64,000 bases of DNA from Protea cynaroides (GCA_028583415.1 CM053274.1:93032549-93096548); one strand, 5' to 3'; positions 1-12,878 are shown, numbered from the stretch's first letter. Notes: a model not told the origin generated them from the letters alone. A program made the numbers and translations.

Positions 1-108
1 GGTGGATAGGAGAATAATTTCATAACCCACGGGAGAGGGCATAGAAGAACACAGTCGGATAGAAATTTTTTTTCCCTTTTAATTAATAACACCATCACAA
101 ATCCTAAG

Positions 109-182
109 AAGATAGCTCAGTTGACAAGGAGTCTATGCCTTAAGAAGCAGAAGGTTCTAAGTTTGACTCCTTTTACTATCTT
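109..182 (+). pseudogene. tRNA-like sequence (tRNA pseudogene or SINE head)
   Basis: A box-A-like TAGCTCAGTTG and a box-B-like AGTTTGACTCC lie at tRNA-like spacing, and the ends AAGATAG and CTATCTT can pair as a 7-bp acceptor stem. The D and T stems pair poorly, and no anticodon can be assigned with confidence. It could be a decayed tRNA or the tRNA-derived head of a SINE. No clear 3' SINE tail was found. Confidence 0.3.
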
Positions 183-1595
183 AGGACCACTCATACGGGG
201 ACGGGGTATTAGTACTTTTTCTTTTCTGTTTTGATTACAAGTGGATTGATTCTCATTCAATCTCAGAATGATTCAGTCTATACTATTATGGAATTAATAT
301 GGACCCATAGGACTAGTTAAACAGTAAAAAAAAAAAAAAACTTGAACTGAATAGCCTTTCCATACACACGCTTAAAAAACCAAGAAACACATCCAAAGTA
401 TTATTTTGAGTGACTTTTCTAATGGTGAATGTTGTAGAAGGAGAAAACTGGAATTCTGCTGTGTTTTTTTTTTTTTTTTTTGGGGTGGGGTACCAGTAGG
501 TCAGTTGTTATAGGTACTTAGAGAAGCACGGTTGTATAAATTATCCACCAGTTTGATACATAAGAAGCCAAAATGAAGTGGACTTTGCCAAAACTAGCTA
601 AGCCTTTACCAAAACTAGCTAGTAACATTAGGGATCTATAGGGTCCCATCCTTAATTCAAAGGACATGTAACCTATCTGTATCACATGTAAGTATGGGTA
701 GCAGCACATTGGTTGGTAGAAGTGTCTTTCAGTCAACCCCTTCAAAAAATTTCAACCACTAAAATATATCATACACACTTAAAAACTACAGCCACTAAAG
801 GAAGCTAGCTCCAGCTGTGGCAACAAAAAAAAAAAAAAAAAAATAGTGCATGATAGAAAGGCAAGGAGATGATTGAAGGGTTTTTTTATGATAAATCCAA
901 AGAAGTGGGTAGCTAGAGTTTTGCATGTATATGTCTATTTTAGCCACAAAGTTCTGCAAAAGCCCTGTGGCCTGTTAGACAATGCTAAGAAAGCTTATCT
1001 GTATGGATTTTTAATTCCAATTATGGATCCATTAGCCCAAGGAGATGGGCTTTATTTTTTATATTTGTATGTTTCTTTTTTCTTCCATAAGTGCTTTTCT
1101 GGGGTTTATGGAACAGTATTATCTCTGATGATGAGCTGCTAAATTTGTAGATGTTGACTTTTATCTCATAATGTGGCTTCAAGCATCCCTATCTCTCATT
1201 CTCTGTACTGTTACCTTATACAATTTTTTAAGGCTAAGATGCTTAAGAATAATGGAGGAAACCATAAAAATACAGTAGATCATGTGGGAAGGAATTAAAC
1301 AACACTAATTGCATTGACATTGACCCATCTCTTATGGGTATGGGTAGATCTCAAATTCTTCTACTCTATCATGGGCTAGAATTAATTTTATTAATTAACT
1401 TTTTTTGTTTTTTTTTGTTTTTTTTTGTTTTACTTTCAATCATTGATCATAACCTGTAAAAAATCTTGGTCCAAAAAGAATTTGTTATTGAATGTGTCTA
1501 TTGTTATTCTTTTCAACTTCAGTGAAAATCCATATATGAGATACAGCTAGGATTAAAGGAAGTTTCAGATTTCACCTTGGCTAACTCCAATTACT
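183..1595. other. Intergenic, no gene recognised
   Basis: AT-rich DNA with homopolymer runs (A at 327-341, T at 463-480, A at 824-842) and a short run of T8G repeats near 1400-1430. Open frames here are short and have no recognisable domain. Confidence 0.6.
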
Positions 1596-1600
1596 TTAAG

Positions 1601-1945
1601 TGTTAGGGATGAACGCGTAACCACGAGAAAGAAACGAAGCTCAAGCAAACACAACACAGGATTTGCTGTGGTTCAGCACTCAATCCGGAATGCCTACCTC
1701 CACCACAGAGAAACAGAGATTCTTTATTGCCAAGAAAACTCTCTACAATTCTCTCCACCTGACACAATATCCTCCTTTGCTCAGACCTTACCTAGATTTT
1801 CCCACACAGAGACAATATATAGGGAACCCTAGAAACCCTAATCCCACCACAATTATAAGTTTATCCCCATACATGTAATAGACTCATACCCTAATACAAA
1901 TACTACCCCTTATAATTACGTGGATCCCACACAAAAGATACTCGC
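1601..1945 (-). repeat. 3' LTR of the gag-only Copia element
   Basis: Begins TGTTAGGGATG on the plus strand and is collinear with 3687-4018. Its inner end is diverged, so the inner boundary is approximate. Several short insertions distinguish it from the other LTR. Confidence 0.75.
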
Positions 1946-2451
1946 TTCTTCCCGGATCGCACTTGTTCACAACTTGAACTTTTGCATCTTCGTCTTCCAT
2001 CGTACTTCTTGCACGAGTTCCAACGAAGCACCATCTGTTTCAACACTCCCCGCAAGTCCGATAGATCGCCAACCATCGTCCCCGCATCACAACCATGACC
2101 CCTTTTGAGACCTTAAGAACTCCACCTTGGATGAACACCTATAGCCTCTCGCATCCAGTGTTCCCAATGAAATTAAATTCTTCCTTAAGTCGGCACATGT
2201 CTAACCCGATTACGATTCGCACAATCCCATCAAACATGCGAATGTGCGGTCCCAATCCCGACAACCTTGCTTTCGGCATCATTTGCCATTCGATTTGTAC
2301 CCTTATCACATTCATGATATGTAGCAAGCGTTCTCTAGCGAACACATATGAAACGAACAACCTGAATCTAAAATCCAATCGAAGTATTTGTACGATGAAG
2401 TAGTGAGAAGGAGATCTCCATCACTCCATTCTTACGTGACACCAGCGGTAG

Positions 2452-3087
2452 ATGATTGTGCTTCACTCTCCTTGTCTTCCTTTTTCTTTTTATCCTCCTT
2501 ACGCTTTGGACAATTCCATCTTATGTGACCTTCCTCATCGCAATAATAACAAATTATTTTGCGACCTTGTGACTTGGAGCGACCCCTATTCTTGCCATAT
2601 TCTGTCTCCCATTTGATCTTCCTCTACCACGACCACCAAGCGTAACCAAGGCACTACCCTCATCGGCGTCCCCTCACTACTATTTTTCCGCCGTGTCTCA
2701 TTCATTATCAAAGCGACAATAACATCGTCAAGTTTGAGAGTATCCTTACCAAACAACGGTGTAGTCACAATGTGATCAAATGAATGAGGCAATGATGCCA
2801 ACAAGATAAGTGCCTTGTCCTCCTCTTCGATCTTCACATCAAGAGCGAGACAACTCCGTCAGAATCTGTTGAACTCATCAATATGCACCTCAAATTTCAC
2901 TCCATCCGACAAGCGAAAGCCATATAATTGTTTCTTCAAAAACAATCGATTTGTCAACGATTTGGACTTGTACCGCTCCAACTCGTCCAAACTTCTTACG
3001 GATCCTCCAAACCAATGACCTCACGAAGAGATTATCCGCCGGAAACAATTGAATCGTACTATTTGCGGATCCCTTAATTCTAGCCAC
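2452..3087 (-). pseudogene. Copia gag (UBN2-type) with CCHC zinc knuckle, broken
   Basis: Minus-strand translation of 2586-2837 gives LLASLPHSFDHIVTT and a following GKDTLKLDDVI, the usual core of Copia Gag (UBN2 family). Downstream, at 2510-2551, a zinc knuckle CYYCDEEGHIRWNC fits CX2CX4HX4C, the nucleic-acid-binding motif of Gag. Pieces of the N-terminal part occur in other frames up to about 3087, so several frameshifts separate them. Gag packages element RNA in virus-like particles. This copy cannot make a full-length protein. Confidence 0.7.
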
Positions 3088-3672
3088 TCATCATCGTCAA
3101 CTTTTCCGGCTGTCGGATTTCTTCTTGAGAGCCTTAACAGTCCCCTCCCGCGAAGAATATTCTTTACCCGTTGTTGCCACAAGGTAAAATCATTATAGCC
3201 ATTAAAGGGTTCTATGGAGAAGTTTGAACCCTTCGCGCCATTCTATTAACTCGATCTTTACCTTACATTACGCCATCAACTTCCAAGAGCTTCAATCACC
3301 GTTGATCTTGCACAAGACTGTCCGATCGATATCAAAGACACGATGCTCGATCCGTGTCTTCCAATGAAACCGTAGCACCCAAAAACCCTTGGGACAAAAC
3401 CTCTATGTTTTTCCTTTCTCTTTGGATGATACAAGCGTACGAACACCGAATCGTACGATCCTTTTTTTTTTTTCACCACATTACCGTCAGAATGCAATTT
3501 AGTTTTTTTCTTAAAAAAAACTCCCTCTTCTTGTACGGAATGATGCTCACTTTTTTTTTTTTTCTTTAATTTCTTAACTTTTCTAAGAAATATAGAGAAA
3601 AAAAAAAAACTCACCCTTTTTCTTGTTCTTTACCCGTTCCCCTCTTTCTCTAGATCAGACGATCTATCGAAC

Positions 3673-3684
3673 GCCTCGATACCA
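3673..3684 (-). promoter_or_regulatory. Primer-binding site, initiator tRNA-Met type
   Basis: Read on the minus strand this is TGGTATCGAGGC, two bases inside the 5' LTR. TGGTATC is the standard Copia primer site complementary to the 3' end of initiator tRNA-Met. It fixes the element's orientation. Confidence 0.8.
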
Positions 3685-3686
3685 CT

Positions 3687-4018
3687 TGTTAGGGATGAGC
3701 GAACCAGAGAAGAACGAAGATCAAGAAACACAACACGGATTTCCGTGGTTCAAACTCAATCGAATGCCTACCTCCACCACGAGAAAGAGATTCTTTATTG
3801 CAAGAAAACTCTCTACAATTCTCTCCACCGACACAATATCCTCCTTTGCTCGGACCTTACCTAGATTTTCCCAAAGACAATATATGGGAACCCTAGAAAC
3901 CCTAATCCCACCACAATTATAAGTTTATCCCCATACATGTAATAGACTCATACCCTAATACAAATACTACCCCTTATAATTACGTGGACCCCACAGAATA
4001 CAAGACACCAACCCAACA
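3687..4018 (-). repeat. 5' LTR of the gag-only Copia element
   Basis: 332 bp, bounded by TGTTAGG and CCCAACA (terminal TG/CA) with TSD TTAAG outside. The primer-binding site lies directly inside it. Confidence 0.85.
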
Positions 4019-4023
4019 TTAAG

Positions 4024-5774
4024 ATATGTGAATAATAAAATCATTACTTTAGATTTATTTTGAAATTCAACTGTTCAACAATTGATAATATCTTGCGGTT
4101 GAAGTCTAGACCAATCCATCGATTAGGAGACTTGCACTGCGATGAACCAGAACAAGATTGCAAAGAGGGTTGGATCTGGGTTTGACGGTGACTCTCCGAT
4201 GCCTAAGTCAGATATTTGAAGTAACAGTAATATATGTTGGGAGTAGTAAGAGTGAGAGTAATAATCAGATAATTTTACCGTATGAATATCTATCTGCCTA
4301 TTTATGGCACCACTAAAATGGAGAGTCCTACTTTACGTGTGACGGCCTGAGTTGTAGGGTCATAGCTATGGGGATCCACAACTTGATTGGACCGTGTTAC
4401 TCCTTACCTAATTCCCCATGTGCCGCTTTCATGCATCGTCAATTCATTGGTGGATTGTTTTCATGTATATCACTATCTAATTCAGTAAATGTCGTTTTTA
4501 ATGTCATTGGATTAGTTAGAAAATCTAGTTTTGAGACGAATTCCAAGCCTCACTTGAATTATCAAGTTCATTAACAGAAAAGAAAAAGTGAGGAAGGAAA
4601 AGGGATGTGTGAGAAGCAGAAGACAAACCCTGATTTTATAAGAAAAAAAAGTCTATCTTCAGTTCTTCACTACAAATGTGAATCCCTAAGCCTCTATTCA
4701 TTAACAGTGTGATCTATGTATTTGGGGTTATCAGCAATATTGTGGGAATTATAACCCTTCTCTTTCATATGGATTCTTCTTTATATATCGACCTACTAGA
4801 GGGACAAAACCTATAAGGTTTCCATGCACAGACAGGAAGGTTGTACTGTCTAAGGGTCCAGACAATAAATTTATCATCCCTAGCTGTACATACCCACTTG
4901 GTGAAAATGTCCACTACTCCATTGGATATGACCCAAGCTTTTCTGGAATTTTTTTTTTTTTTTTTTTTTTGGTAAAAGCTTTTCCGGAAAACTACTGGTA
5001 AGGAAAGTTAAAGGGTAAAGACAAATTTGTGGGCTAAATCAATGGACAACCCTTCAATCCTGTCGGGCATATGTGTGTGTAGGGAGAGAAAGAAGAGAGA
5101 GAAAGAAGAGAGAGAAAAAAGTGATTTTATAATAATAAAGCATGGTTAGTGAAAAGTGGGCTTAATTAGTGTTTGACAGCTATCTAAAAGCCCACTAATA
5201 AGTCAGGAGGGTGCAGGCCTTAACCTGCGCACACACTTCCACAGTTGTATACTTGTATTTATACTTGAGGTTAAAGAGGAAGAAAACACATTTTAGAGAG
5301 AGAAAGAAATGTTTGCCTCTGTCACACCAGCCCGACAACGGGATCTCCGTTCCTAAAAAAACGGGGTTTATGTCACACACAACTTCCTATGGTGGGCCAG
5401 GTCCAACTTCTATTCACATGCATCCATGTGGCCTGGAATTTCGATTCATTTGAGGTTCATTTAATCTCAATTTAGCTCTTCAGATTACAGTTGTAGGACT
5501 TTCGAGTATTTACCTGACAGATTAAATTAAAAAAACTGACTGATCTGATGTGGGTCCCACAGTTTTGTACCCCACAAAGGAAACATTCACCGTTGGATCC
5601 GGCAGGTTGTATCACAGCCACGTTGATGTATGTGCATTTTTGTTCCCCTTTTTTTCTATTTTATTTTAGGTTTTTTTTTATGGGTTAATGGGTCGAAAAG
5701 TCTACAAAAGTATGGTTCATTTTTTGGGCCTAATATTCTTCTCGGGATTGTGTTAAAAACCTTCCAAAATCTAC
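4024..5774. other. Intergenic, upstream region of MIR396a-type locus
   Basis: No coding signal recognised. Contains a poly-T run (4951-4971), an imperfect AGAGAGAAAGA repeat (about 5086-5117), and GTGGGTCCCAC at about 5549. The last few hundred bases are the presumed promoter of the MIR396 locus that follows. Confidence 0.5.
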
Positions 5775-5782
5775 TATAAATA
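5775..5782 (+). promoter_or_regulatory. TATA box of the MIR396a-type locus
   Basis: TATAAATA in a CTACTATAAATACGTG context, about 200 bp before the mature miRNA. It is followed by the pyrimidine-rich leader typical of plant Pol II transcripts, so transcription would start near 5805. The assignment is inferred from position and sequence only. Confidence 0.6.
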
Positions 5783-5964
5783 CGTGTCCCTTCTCAACCC
5801 TAAACCTACATCTACATCATCTACCCTCTCCTCTCTTTTACATGATAAGCTTTCACCCATCTCGTTCTTCCTCTCTTTCTTTCAGAATCATCATCTATTA
5901 GGGTTAGGTGTGTACGGATTACAGAGATGTCAAGAGGATCTCTCTAGGACTAGTATCTGCACAT

Positions 5965-6112
5965 GTGGTCCTCTTCTTATTCTTCCACAGCTTTCTTGAA
6001 CTGCATGACATGGCTAGATTATCCTCCTATCACAGCAAGACTGGTGGATATGCAGTTAGGGTATGGCTTCTGCAGTTCAATAAAGCTGTGGGAAGATATG
6101 GAGAGGGGCTGA
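5965..6112 (+). ncRNA. MIR396: MIR396 precursor (MIR396a type)
   Basis: The mature miRNA lies on the 5' arm at 5983-6003 (starts TTCCACAGCTTTCTTGAAC, ends TG). The star strand is at 6075-6095 (GTTCAATAAAGCTGTGGGAA then G). Both match the known miR396a and miR396a* sequences, and the arms pair over the duplex with a loop of about 70 nt. miR396 is a conserved plant miRNA that directs cleavage of mRNAs for GRF transcription factors and so limits cell proliferation in leaves and other organs. It is processed in the nucleus by DCL1. A TATA box lies about 200 bp upstream. Confidence 0.95.
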
Positions 6113-9100
6113 TCAGGGTCATGATTCTTTGTGGATTTGGATCTAGTTTCAGTTCTACGCAAACAACCCTTTGTTATCTCCCTGCAATTGTTATCGGTTG
6201 TTGGTTTGACCATATTTACCTTTTTCTGTATAATTCTACTAACAGAAATATTTTTGTGGACTCTAGCTGTTGATCGATGTATCATAATATCCAGTTTTGG
6301 GTTTTGCATGATAGTTTATTTAGGAATTTGATTGAATTGGGTTTTTGTTTTAATGCAATCAAATTCTGAGATCGATATAATCCCCAAATCTTTAATACTT
6401 TCTATTTATGATACTAAAACAACCCTTAAGTAGATGATCTATATCTTCCTGTCTCGCTGGAGTGATCAGGTATTCCTCTGCCAATTCTCTAAATCTATTT
6501 GGAAGGGAGTTCTACAAAATTGCCGTCTGTTTCATGTCTCATCAACCTCCTTCAAAGCTGAATGGATGTGGATTTGGAGCACATTCAAAAGGAAATCGAA
6601 GATCAATGTCCTTATGCTTCTGATCTGTGTCCTCTTGGGGCTTTCAGGTTATCTTTATTAGATTGCTTTGGTTCACTTCTTTAGGGTTGCTTTTCTTTTT
6701 CTTAGGTTCTCTTGCATAGATTTTTCATCTTTTAGTATATTATTTATTCACCCCCCCCCCCCAAAAAAAAAAATTTGAAATTTCATACTCAAACAGATGA
6801 AATGATAGAGTGATTAATTTTCATGTCAAAATTCAGTTTTTCATAAATTAATTTATATCTTCAAGAATTTAGTTTCACTGTTCATTCTACATATGATATT
6901 GATTGTTATATCTATGGTACAACATATGTAGTCCCATTTCTTCTTGTGTGGTTTCGAAGACAAGGATTAAGGATATTTCTCATTGCCTTGTTAAACAATA
7001 AATGCAAGAAAAATAAGTTAAAATATAGGACATTCAATACTCAATAGTTTATGGTCGAAAGGAATACTATTTTTCTGATGTTGATGCCTGCCTTTTTTGA
7101 ATTGTTAATTTTTATGCATGGCTTTTGTGAGCATTTACTTTTAACTTTCCTGTATAACATGGTTTCCATATTCCAAGCTTTAGATTCTATTGTATGCTAT
7201 GGAAAACCATTCATTAAGGATTGTAAATTATGGTATGATACTGGGTGGAAATTAAGCATATATATATATATATATCCCATGAATCCCTATATTCCTTGGT
7301 TATTATGCTGAATTTGTTGATGAAGAAACCTTAGCAGTCAAGTAACTTTAGCAGTCATATTTGACTGCAATATATAGTTCCATAAATGGCAAGTTAATCA
7401 ATTGTCTCCATTTAGAAACAAACACATGATATCTGAGTATGAAATTTTTAGTTGATAAAGTAAAACTTATGTGTAGAAATTTAAGAAAGGAAAAAAAGAT
7501 TCCGACATCTCTAGTGTGGGAATCCCTTTGCACACCCTCCAACATTCTTGTATTTTCTCTCTTCCATGAATACCAGTTTTATGCCTTGATTGATGTGGCA
7601 TGGAAGACTCCTTGACTTGGCATTATGGGAAATCCTCTCCCTTTAAGAAATGTGATCTGATATCTTTCTATGTTGTAAAGTGAAAAGTTAACCCTTGATG
7701 GTATCAGATCAAAATTGAGTATGTCTTATGGTCTTTTGTAGGTTATGAAGGACATTAGGCTTTGTAGTCCTCTTTTTTTTTTTTTTTTTTTTAGTCTTGT
7801 TTGGTTCATTTTTGTTTTTGGTTTAGATTCAAAATGCTGGAATTCCATTTATAAAGTTGTATGTAAACACGTAGTGGCGTCTGTTATAAGAGAGTATGTC
7901 CCTGTAGCTTATGAAACACACTGTCTAAGCTTTTTTTTTCCGTAGGTTATGAAGGACATCCTATCTTGTTTGGTTCATTGTTGTTTCTGTATTTGGTTCA
8001 AAATACTGAAATTCCACATAAACTTTGATCAATTATTCTTTTCTTCAATGTTTTTGAAGACTAAATGAGATTGAATTATGTCCAGTCACCCCCTTTTTAT
8101 ATGAACCATGATTTGTAAATTGAAGTTGAGAGCTATTCCTCATCTGAAACCCCTCCAATACTATTAGACAAAGCTTTTATGGACGTAAGGTGTATCCAAT
8201 GTACAAAGTTCCCACCATTTTAGGTTTACTTGGCTTCGAGAAAAAGTTGTTTATGATGATGAATAATTGTTTGGTGAGGCCTTTATGAAAAGAAATAATG
8301 CACCACCATTTTGTTATCTTCCAAAGGAAAAATCAACGAACAAAACTTGCATAAGAAAACTTTGGTTATTGAATCTTTCTTAGGGAGAAAGGAAAAAAAA
8401 TTGTTCTCTATTAATACGCTCATTCTTGTGCAGGGATGTTGACAGCTGAGAAATATGGCCAAGGCCCTTTCATTTTAATCAGGTACATAAGTCATGCATA
8501 TGGTATGCTGCCTGGTTTAAAGTCAGGAGGTCCCTTGGATCGACTACTGTTTTATGTATGTCTTCTTGATTGGTAGTAGCAGTAAATGTATTTATGGCAA
8601 CATGTATTAGGAAGTAGACCCACATGTATTGGTGATGCAGCATTTGCAAAGCTACATTTATCAGATGTGATGAATGGTCAAGTTTCACAGAAGCTGGAAT
8701 TTTTTATGCTTCTCTTCACTTCCTTGCATAAAATGATATCTGTATTCCAATGATATCACAGTTTTATTTCATAGGAAATTCAGTTTTGTTATGGGAGTCT
8801 TGAATTCTGCGGCATTTTTACCTGATCTGATTAAATTTGATGGTGGGAAATTTTCTGAGGCACAGATCAACCCGATCCAACTTGATGGATTGCGACCCAA
8901 TTTGGACGAGATACATATTGTTCTTTTCATGTTTTGTTGTCCCAGCCACAAAGACGAGATTGGAAGAGGTTTTTTGAGTTTGAGTATTATTGAGAGATCT
9001 CCATTTGTATTACTTCATTTTTACATAGTCAATCATCTTCATCTTCACCTGTGGATGTAGCATATAACATTGGTGTATGAACAACGTCAAACTTGTTTTT

Positions 9101-9236
9101 TCTTATTTCTTTAATTTCCGCATCTCGTTGGTGTTTGTCTTGCGATTCTAGAACATTTGTCATAACAAGTTTCTTTAGATAAATGATGGGTCTTAATGTA
9201 TAACTTTCCATAAACTATATGGTTTTGATGTTACTG

Positions 9237-9239
<3 letters not shown>
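6113..9239. other. Downstream of MIR396a-type locus, no gene recognised
   Basis: AT-rich DNA that may include the 3' part of the primary transcript. It has a poly-C/poly-A junction near 6751-6770, a short TA run (7259-7275) and T runs near 7773-7792. A frame at 8791-9060 encodes 89 residues but has no recognisable domain, and I do not call it a gene. Confidence 0.5.
7739..8030 (+). repeat. Diverged direct duplication
   Basis: GTAGGTTATGAAGGACAT occurs at about 7739 and again at about 7944. Each copy is followed by a similar stretch containing TCTTGTTTGGTTCATT, then TTCAAAAT and GAATTCCA-like sequence. The second copy lacks the poly-T tract of the first. Confidence 0.6.

Positions 9240-9311
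<72 letters not shown>
9240..9311. repeat. (AT)n microsatellite
   Basis: About 70 bp of uninterrupted AT dinucleotide repeat. Confidence 0.98.
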
Positions 9312-9313
<2 letters not shown>

Positions 9314-12105
9314 TATAGGTTTTCTCAAAGGCCCAATCAAGACCATGTGTACTTTCAACAATCCACTATTCTAGTTTAAAGTAGCTAATGTTAAACTAGT
9401 GAAAGCAAGGCTTTATTATAGTTGTCATAATTGAAGAACGATCACAGATTCCTCCATCATCCCATCCCTTTCTAAAGGTTTTGGTTCGTTTCATTATCAC
9501 GACTAATACTTTCTTGTCGACGGTTACTTTACTTTAAGGGTCAAGGTCATGATTCATGTTGCAAATGTTGGTCTAACTTTAAACTTTATAGGGGTTCAGT
9601 CCATTTCTCAAAATGTGAATCTTCTTTTCTATCTTTCTTGTTATGAGTTATTCCTTTTGAGCAGCACTTGATGGTGCATGTTTTGGCAGTGACCCTATAA
9701 GCGAGTGCAACGATTACTGATGGGTCTATTAACCTGACTTGCACCATAAGGAGTGTCTACATTCTTAAGGAAAGTAACGGGTGGCACGACTTTGCCCCGC
9801 CTATTCCTTAAATTTTTAATCCGTTATTGATGCTTCCAATGGTGCATATGTTTGTTGATAAGACTTTTACTATTGTTTTTCACTAATCACATTCATTTAT
9901 TACTCAGTCATCCGAGTAAAAAAGACCGGTTTCTTGTTTGACTGGATTGATCTCTTTCAATTCATACCTCTTTATTTGGAGAAGGAGTGACAAGGGAATT
10001 ACAGATAGGCATACATTTTTGTGTTGATAAAAAATGGAAAGCAAAAGCTGGGTGATCTTAATTTATATAAAAAAAAGGGAAACTAAAGAAGTTTAGAGAA
10101 TCTAATGCAATATTCCTATTTTGGACGCTAACGTGTAGATGTTTCTTCATTACTAAGTAACTTTGTGAAATTTTCAAGGGCTGAATGCATATAGGCTGGT
10201 GTTCTTCATGCATCTTGCATATGCTGCTTTCTCCTCATTCAGTATGTATTGCTAGGTTTATCAGTAGGCAAGTGTGATTTTGTACAATTTTTAGGCTTAT
10301 TTCTGCCATAGATTAAGAAACCTAGCTAGAACATTTGGCTCATGCCTGATATGAACCCTTCTTACACCACTCCTTGAAAAAGTTGCTTGTAATTGTGCCG
10401 TTTTGCTTGAGCTGTGAGGGCTCTCAGTTACATGGATAGTTCAATGTACTCATCAACGCCGAGATGTGGATCATTCAAGGCACATTAGCGCTGTAGTACT
10501 TTTGTCTTTACAAGCTAAAGTTCTGTCGAAGTATAGTTTATTCGATACAAACTTTTTTTTTTTTGGAGGATCCGCCATGGGAATGAGAAATATATTTCCA
10601 TATCCGCCCAAATTGATTGACAATTTCAAAATCTGAAGAAGCAACCTAGACCGGTTTACTAACCGAATGCCCTAATGCATTACGAAATTTTGCTTTGGGC
10701 CGGATGATCCAAGTAAAGGAATAATTGGAACTATGGTATCAAACTTCATCCCAACATTGCACTGGCGATTAATCCGTATGTAGGGCCCGATAAAGACAGT
10801 TTTTTCTGGTGGTGTTCTCAATTTGTAAATTGATACTTGGTAAAAAGAAAGCATCACTTGCTTTTCACTACGCAACTGATACTTATAGTTCTTCAACTTA
10901 ATTTGACTCTATTTTTGAGGGGTAGATTGGTTGGAAGAAAAAAAAAATAATGGCAATAGACAAACCATGCGTAAAATCAATTGAAAAGGAGTATACAAAT
11001 AGAATTAAGCATATAAGAAGAAAGACAAACCATGCTTTTGGTAATCATGCATGTATAAGATATCTCATGTTATGCATATGAAACTGCAAAATATATGTTG
11101 AAACCAACATGATTTCTCCAGGGGTATTAGGGCCCATTTGGCCTTTCATCCCTTCATCTTGTCCTAATATTACATTAAATTTCAAATAGGTAATGTGAGT
11201 TCAACCTTTTCAGTTCGTTCTAAACACATTCCTTTCCAAAACTAGAAGAAATCCGAATCCTAGTTGAGATTAAAGATGTGAGTTTTAAGTCGATATAGAC
11301 TTCATTTGATTTTGCTTGGTAATGCAAATTCTCTCTCTGTAAAGTTTGTTTTCTATTAGTAAGTTTGAATTGGTAGGTGGAGGGACTTCCATGTGTATAA
11401 GGATTGTAGACTATTTGGTAGTCAGTGTGGGACTAAACTCCAATACTTTTTTACACGTATGGTCGTACGTACTGTAGACACAAGGAGATGGGAGATGATG
11501 AAAATCCGCCCTAATATCATGTAATGTTTCCAACCCATAAGTTCAAACTGGTAGTTGGAAAGACTCCTAGGCGTATAAGGAAACAATAAACTATTTGATA
11601 ATCGATGTGAGACTAAACTCCCAACACTCATTCTCTCAACTTTACAACAACATTTTTTTAAGAAGCTCAAGGGAGATGAGATATGTGGATCCAAGTTCCT
11701 GCTTTTAATAACTTTCAAACATACACAGTGTTTCAAAGGTGCTGCCTTTCATAAACAGAAAGCATATCAATTAATGACTTAATACACTTTGAAGGATTCG
11801 AAGTTCGATCAAAAGAAAATTCAAAATTGTAATCCAATTCCTAAGTTCCTCAAAATCACTGATTCTTTACTTGCAATTTATTTTGTGAAAAAAAAAATAT
11901 CACCTTTTCTCATGAGAAAGGAATGATCAGATACATCACCAATCCAAAATTTTGACATTAATCCAACTTAACAACCCAGTAAATACTAAACTCTAAGAAA
12001 AATTCAATGAATTTGTTACCTCTTGGATGCCCACAACTCATAATTCAGAGCCTAACCCATCAGATCTTTCATGCCCCATATTTCTACTGGTGGTTGGTCT
12101 ACCAC

Positions 12106-12109
<4 letters not shown>
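9312..12109. other. Intergenic, no gene recognised
   Basis: No coding or RNA gene seen. At about 11370-11640 a dispersed repeat occurs twice: phrases such as GTATAAGGA, ACTATTTG and GACTAAACTCC recur about 180 bp apart. Relatives lie near 28.0-28.3 kb and 37.98 kb. The region lies between two convergent MIR396 loci. Confidence 0.5.

Positions 12110-12158
<49 letters not shown>
12110..12158. repeat. (GA)n microsatellite
   Basis: About 49 bp of GA dinucleotide repeat. Confidence 0.98.
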
Positions 12159-12161
<3 letters not shown>

Positions 12162-12699
12162 AAATTGAGAAACTTTTTGAGGTGTGGACAAGGGATAACC
12201 TTTTCTCATCAACATAGTAAAAAGCAGAAGAAAATCAAAAGGACCAATCTATGACGATAGAAAGGAAAGTTAAGGAATCTAACTCATAAAATAGCAAACC
12301 ATCTATAAAAAAAAAAAAAAAATGAAAAGAAAAAATAAATAAAAATTAACAGATTATCTTCTCTTCATGATGTCTCCAGCATTTTATGCCTTATTGGGTT
12401 TCCTTGTTGACGCATTCAAGCATTTCTGACCAAAACCATCAGAAAAAAAGAAAAAGAAAAAAAAAAGAACATATCAATTCAAATTCTAATTGGATCTAGA
12501 CCCATCAGGGTAGTATTCAATTTGTAAATTTAGATTAATGGGAATTAAGCTCAAGTTGTAAGAACAGAAAGAAATCCTCACAGGAGACATATATACAACC
12601 TGATGAAGAAGGCTTGGCTTACTGCAAATTGTATCATCTGGTTGCAGATGTAGAGATCCGGCAGGCCAGTTATCACCGACGATCCAAAGAACGATATAG

Positions 12700-12802
12700 T
12701 CCTAACTCGCCAAATCTTCCCACAGCTTTCTTGACCCTCTTTGCCAGACAAGGAGACTAACAGAAGTTCAAGAAAGCTGTGGAAAAGCATGACAGGACTT
12801 AC
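12700..12802 (-). ncRNA. MIR396: MIR396 precursor (MIR396b type)
   Basis: On the minus strand the mature miRNA (12764-12784) begins TTCCACAGCTTTCTTGAAC and ends TT, the miR396b form. The star strand is at 12716-12736, containing AAGAAAGCTGTGGGAAG. The preceding GTCATGCTTTTCCACAG resembles the 5' base of known MIR396b precursors. The loop is short, about 27 nt. Transcription runs leftwards, towards the MIR396a-type locus at 5.98 kb. A TATA-like CTATAAAG lies about 150 bp upstream (12933-12940), and a CT-rich microsatellite sits in the presumed leader. Targets should be GRF mRNAs, as for other miR396 members. Confidence 0.95.
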
Positions 12803-12831
12803 ACCTTTCTCCTCCTCCGCAGATCCTAGCT

Positions 12832-12834
<3 letters not shown>

Positions 12835-12875
<41 letters not shown>
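12835..12875. repeat. (GA)n microsatellite in the MIR396b-type leader
   Basis: About 41 bp of GA repeat, reading as CT on the minus strand. It lies between the TATA-like box and the hairpin, so it is probably transcribed as part of the 5' leader. Confidence 0.95.

Positions 12876-12878
<3 letters not shown>

Larger units (their letters stand above)
1601..4018 (-). mobile_element. Copia-type LTR retrotransposon, gag-only remnant
   Basis: A complete but coding-poor element flanked by perfect 5-bp TSDs TTAAG (1596-1600 and 4019-4023). It lies on the minus strand: the 5' LTR is 3687-4018 and the 3' LTR is about 1601-1945. The LTRs match over most of their length but differ by many small indels, so the insertion is not young. 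The 2.4-kb body holds a gag remnant. No integrase or reverse transcriptase was seen, so it is non-autonomous or internally deleted. Confidence 0.85.

Noticed and set aside
1663..2403. Plus-strand frames of 62-102 residues
   Set aside because: Antisense to the Copia LTR and gag of the element at 1601-4018.
5908..6309. Open frames of 96-121 residues over the MIR396a-type hairpin, both strands
   Set aside because: No domain, and the region is explained by the miRNA precursor.
8791..9060. 89-residue plus-strand frame downstream of the first MIR396
   Set aside because: No recognisable domain, signal or splice structure; AT-rich surroundings.
12578..12790. 70-residue minus-strand frame over the MIR396b-type hairpin
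   Set aside because: Accidental frame through the precursor; no homology recognised.
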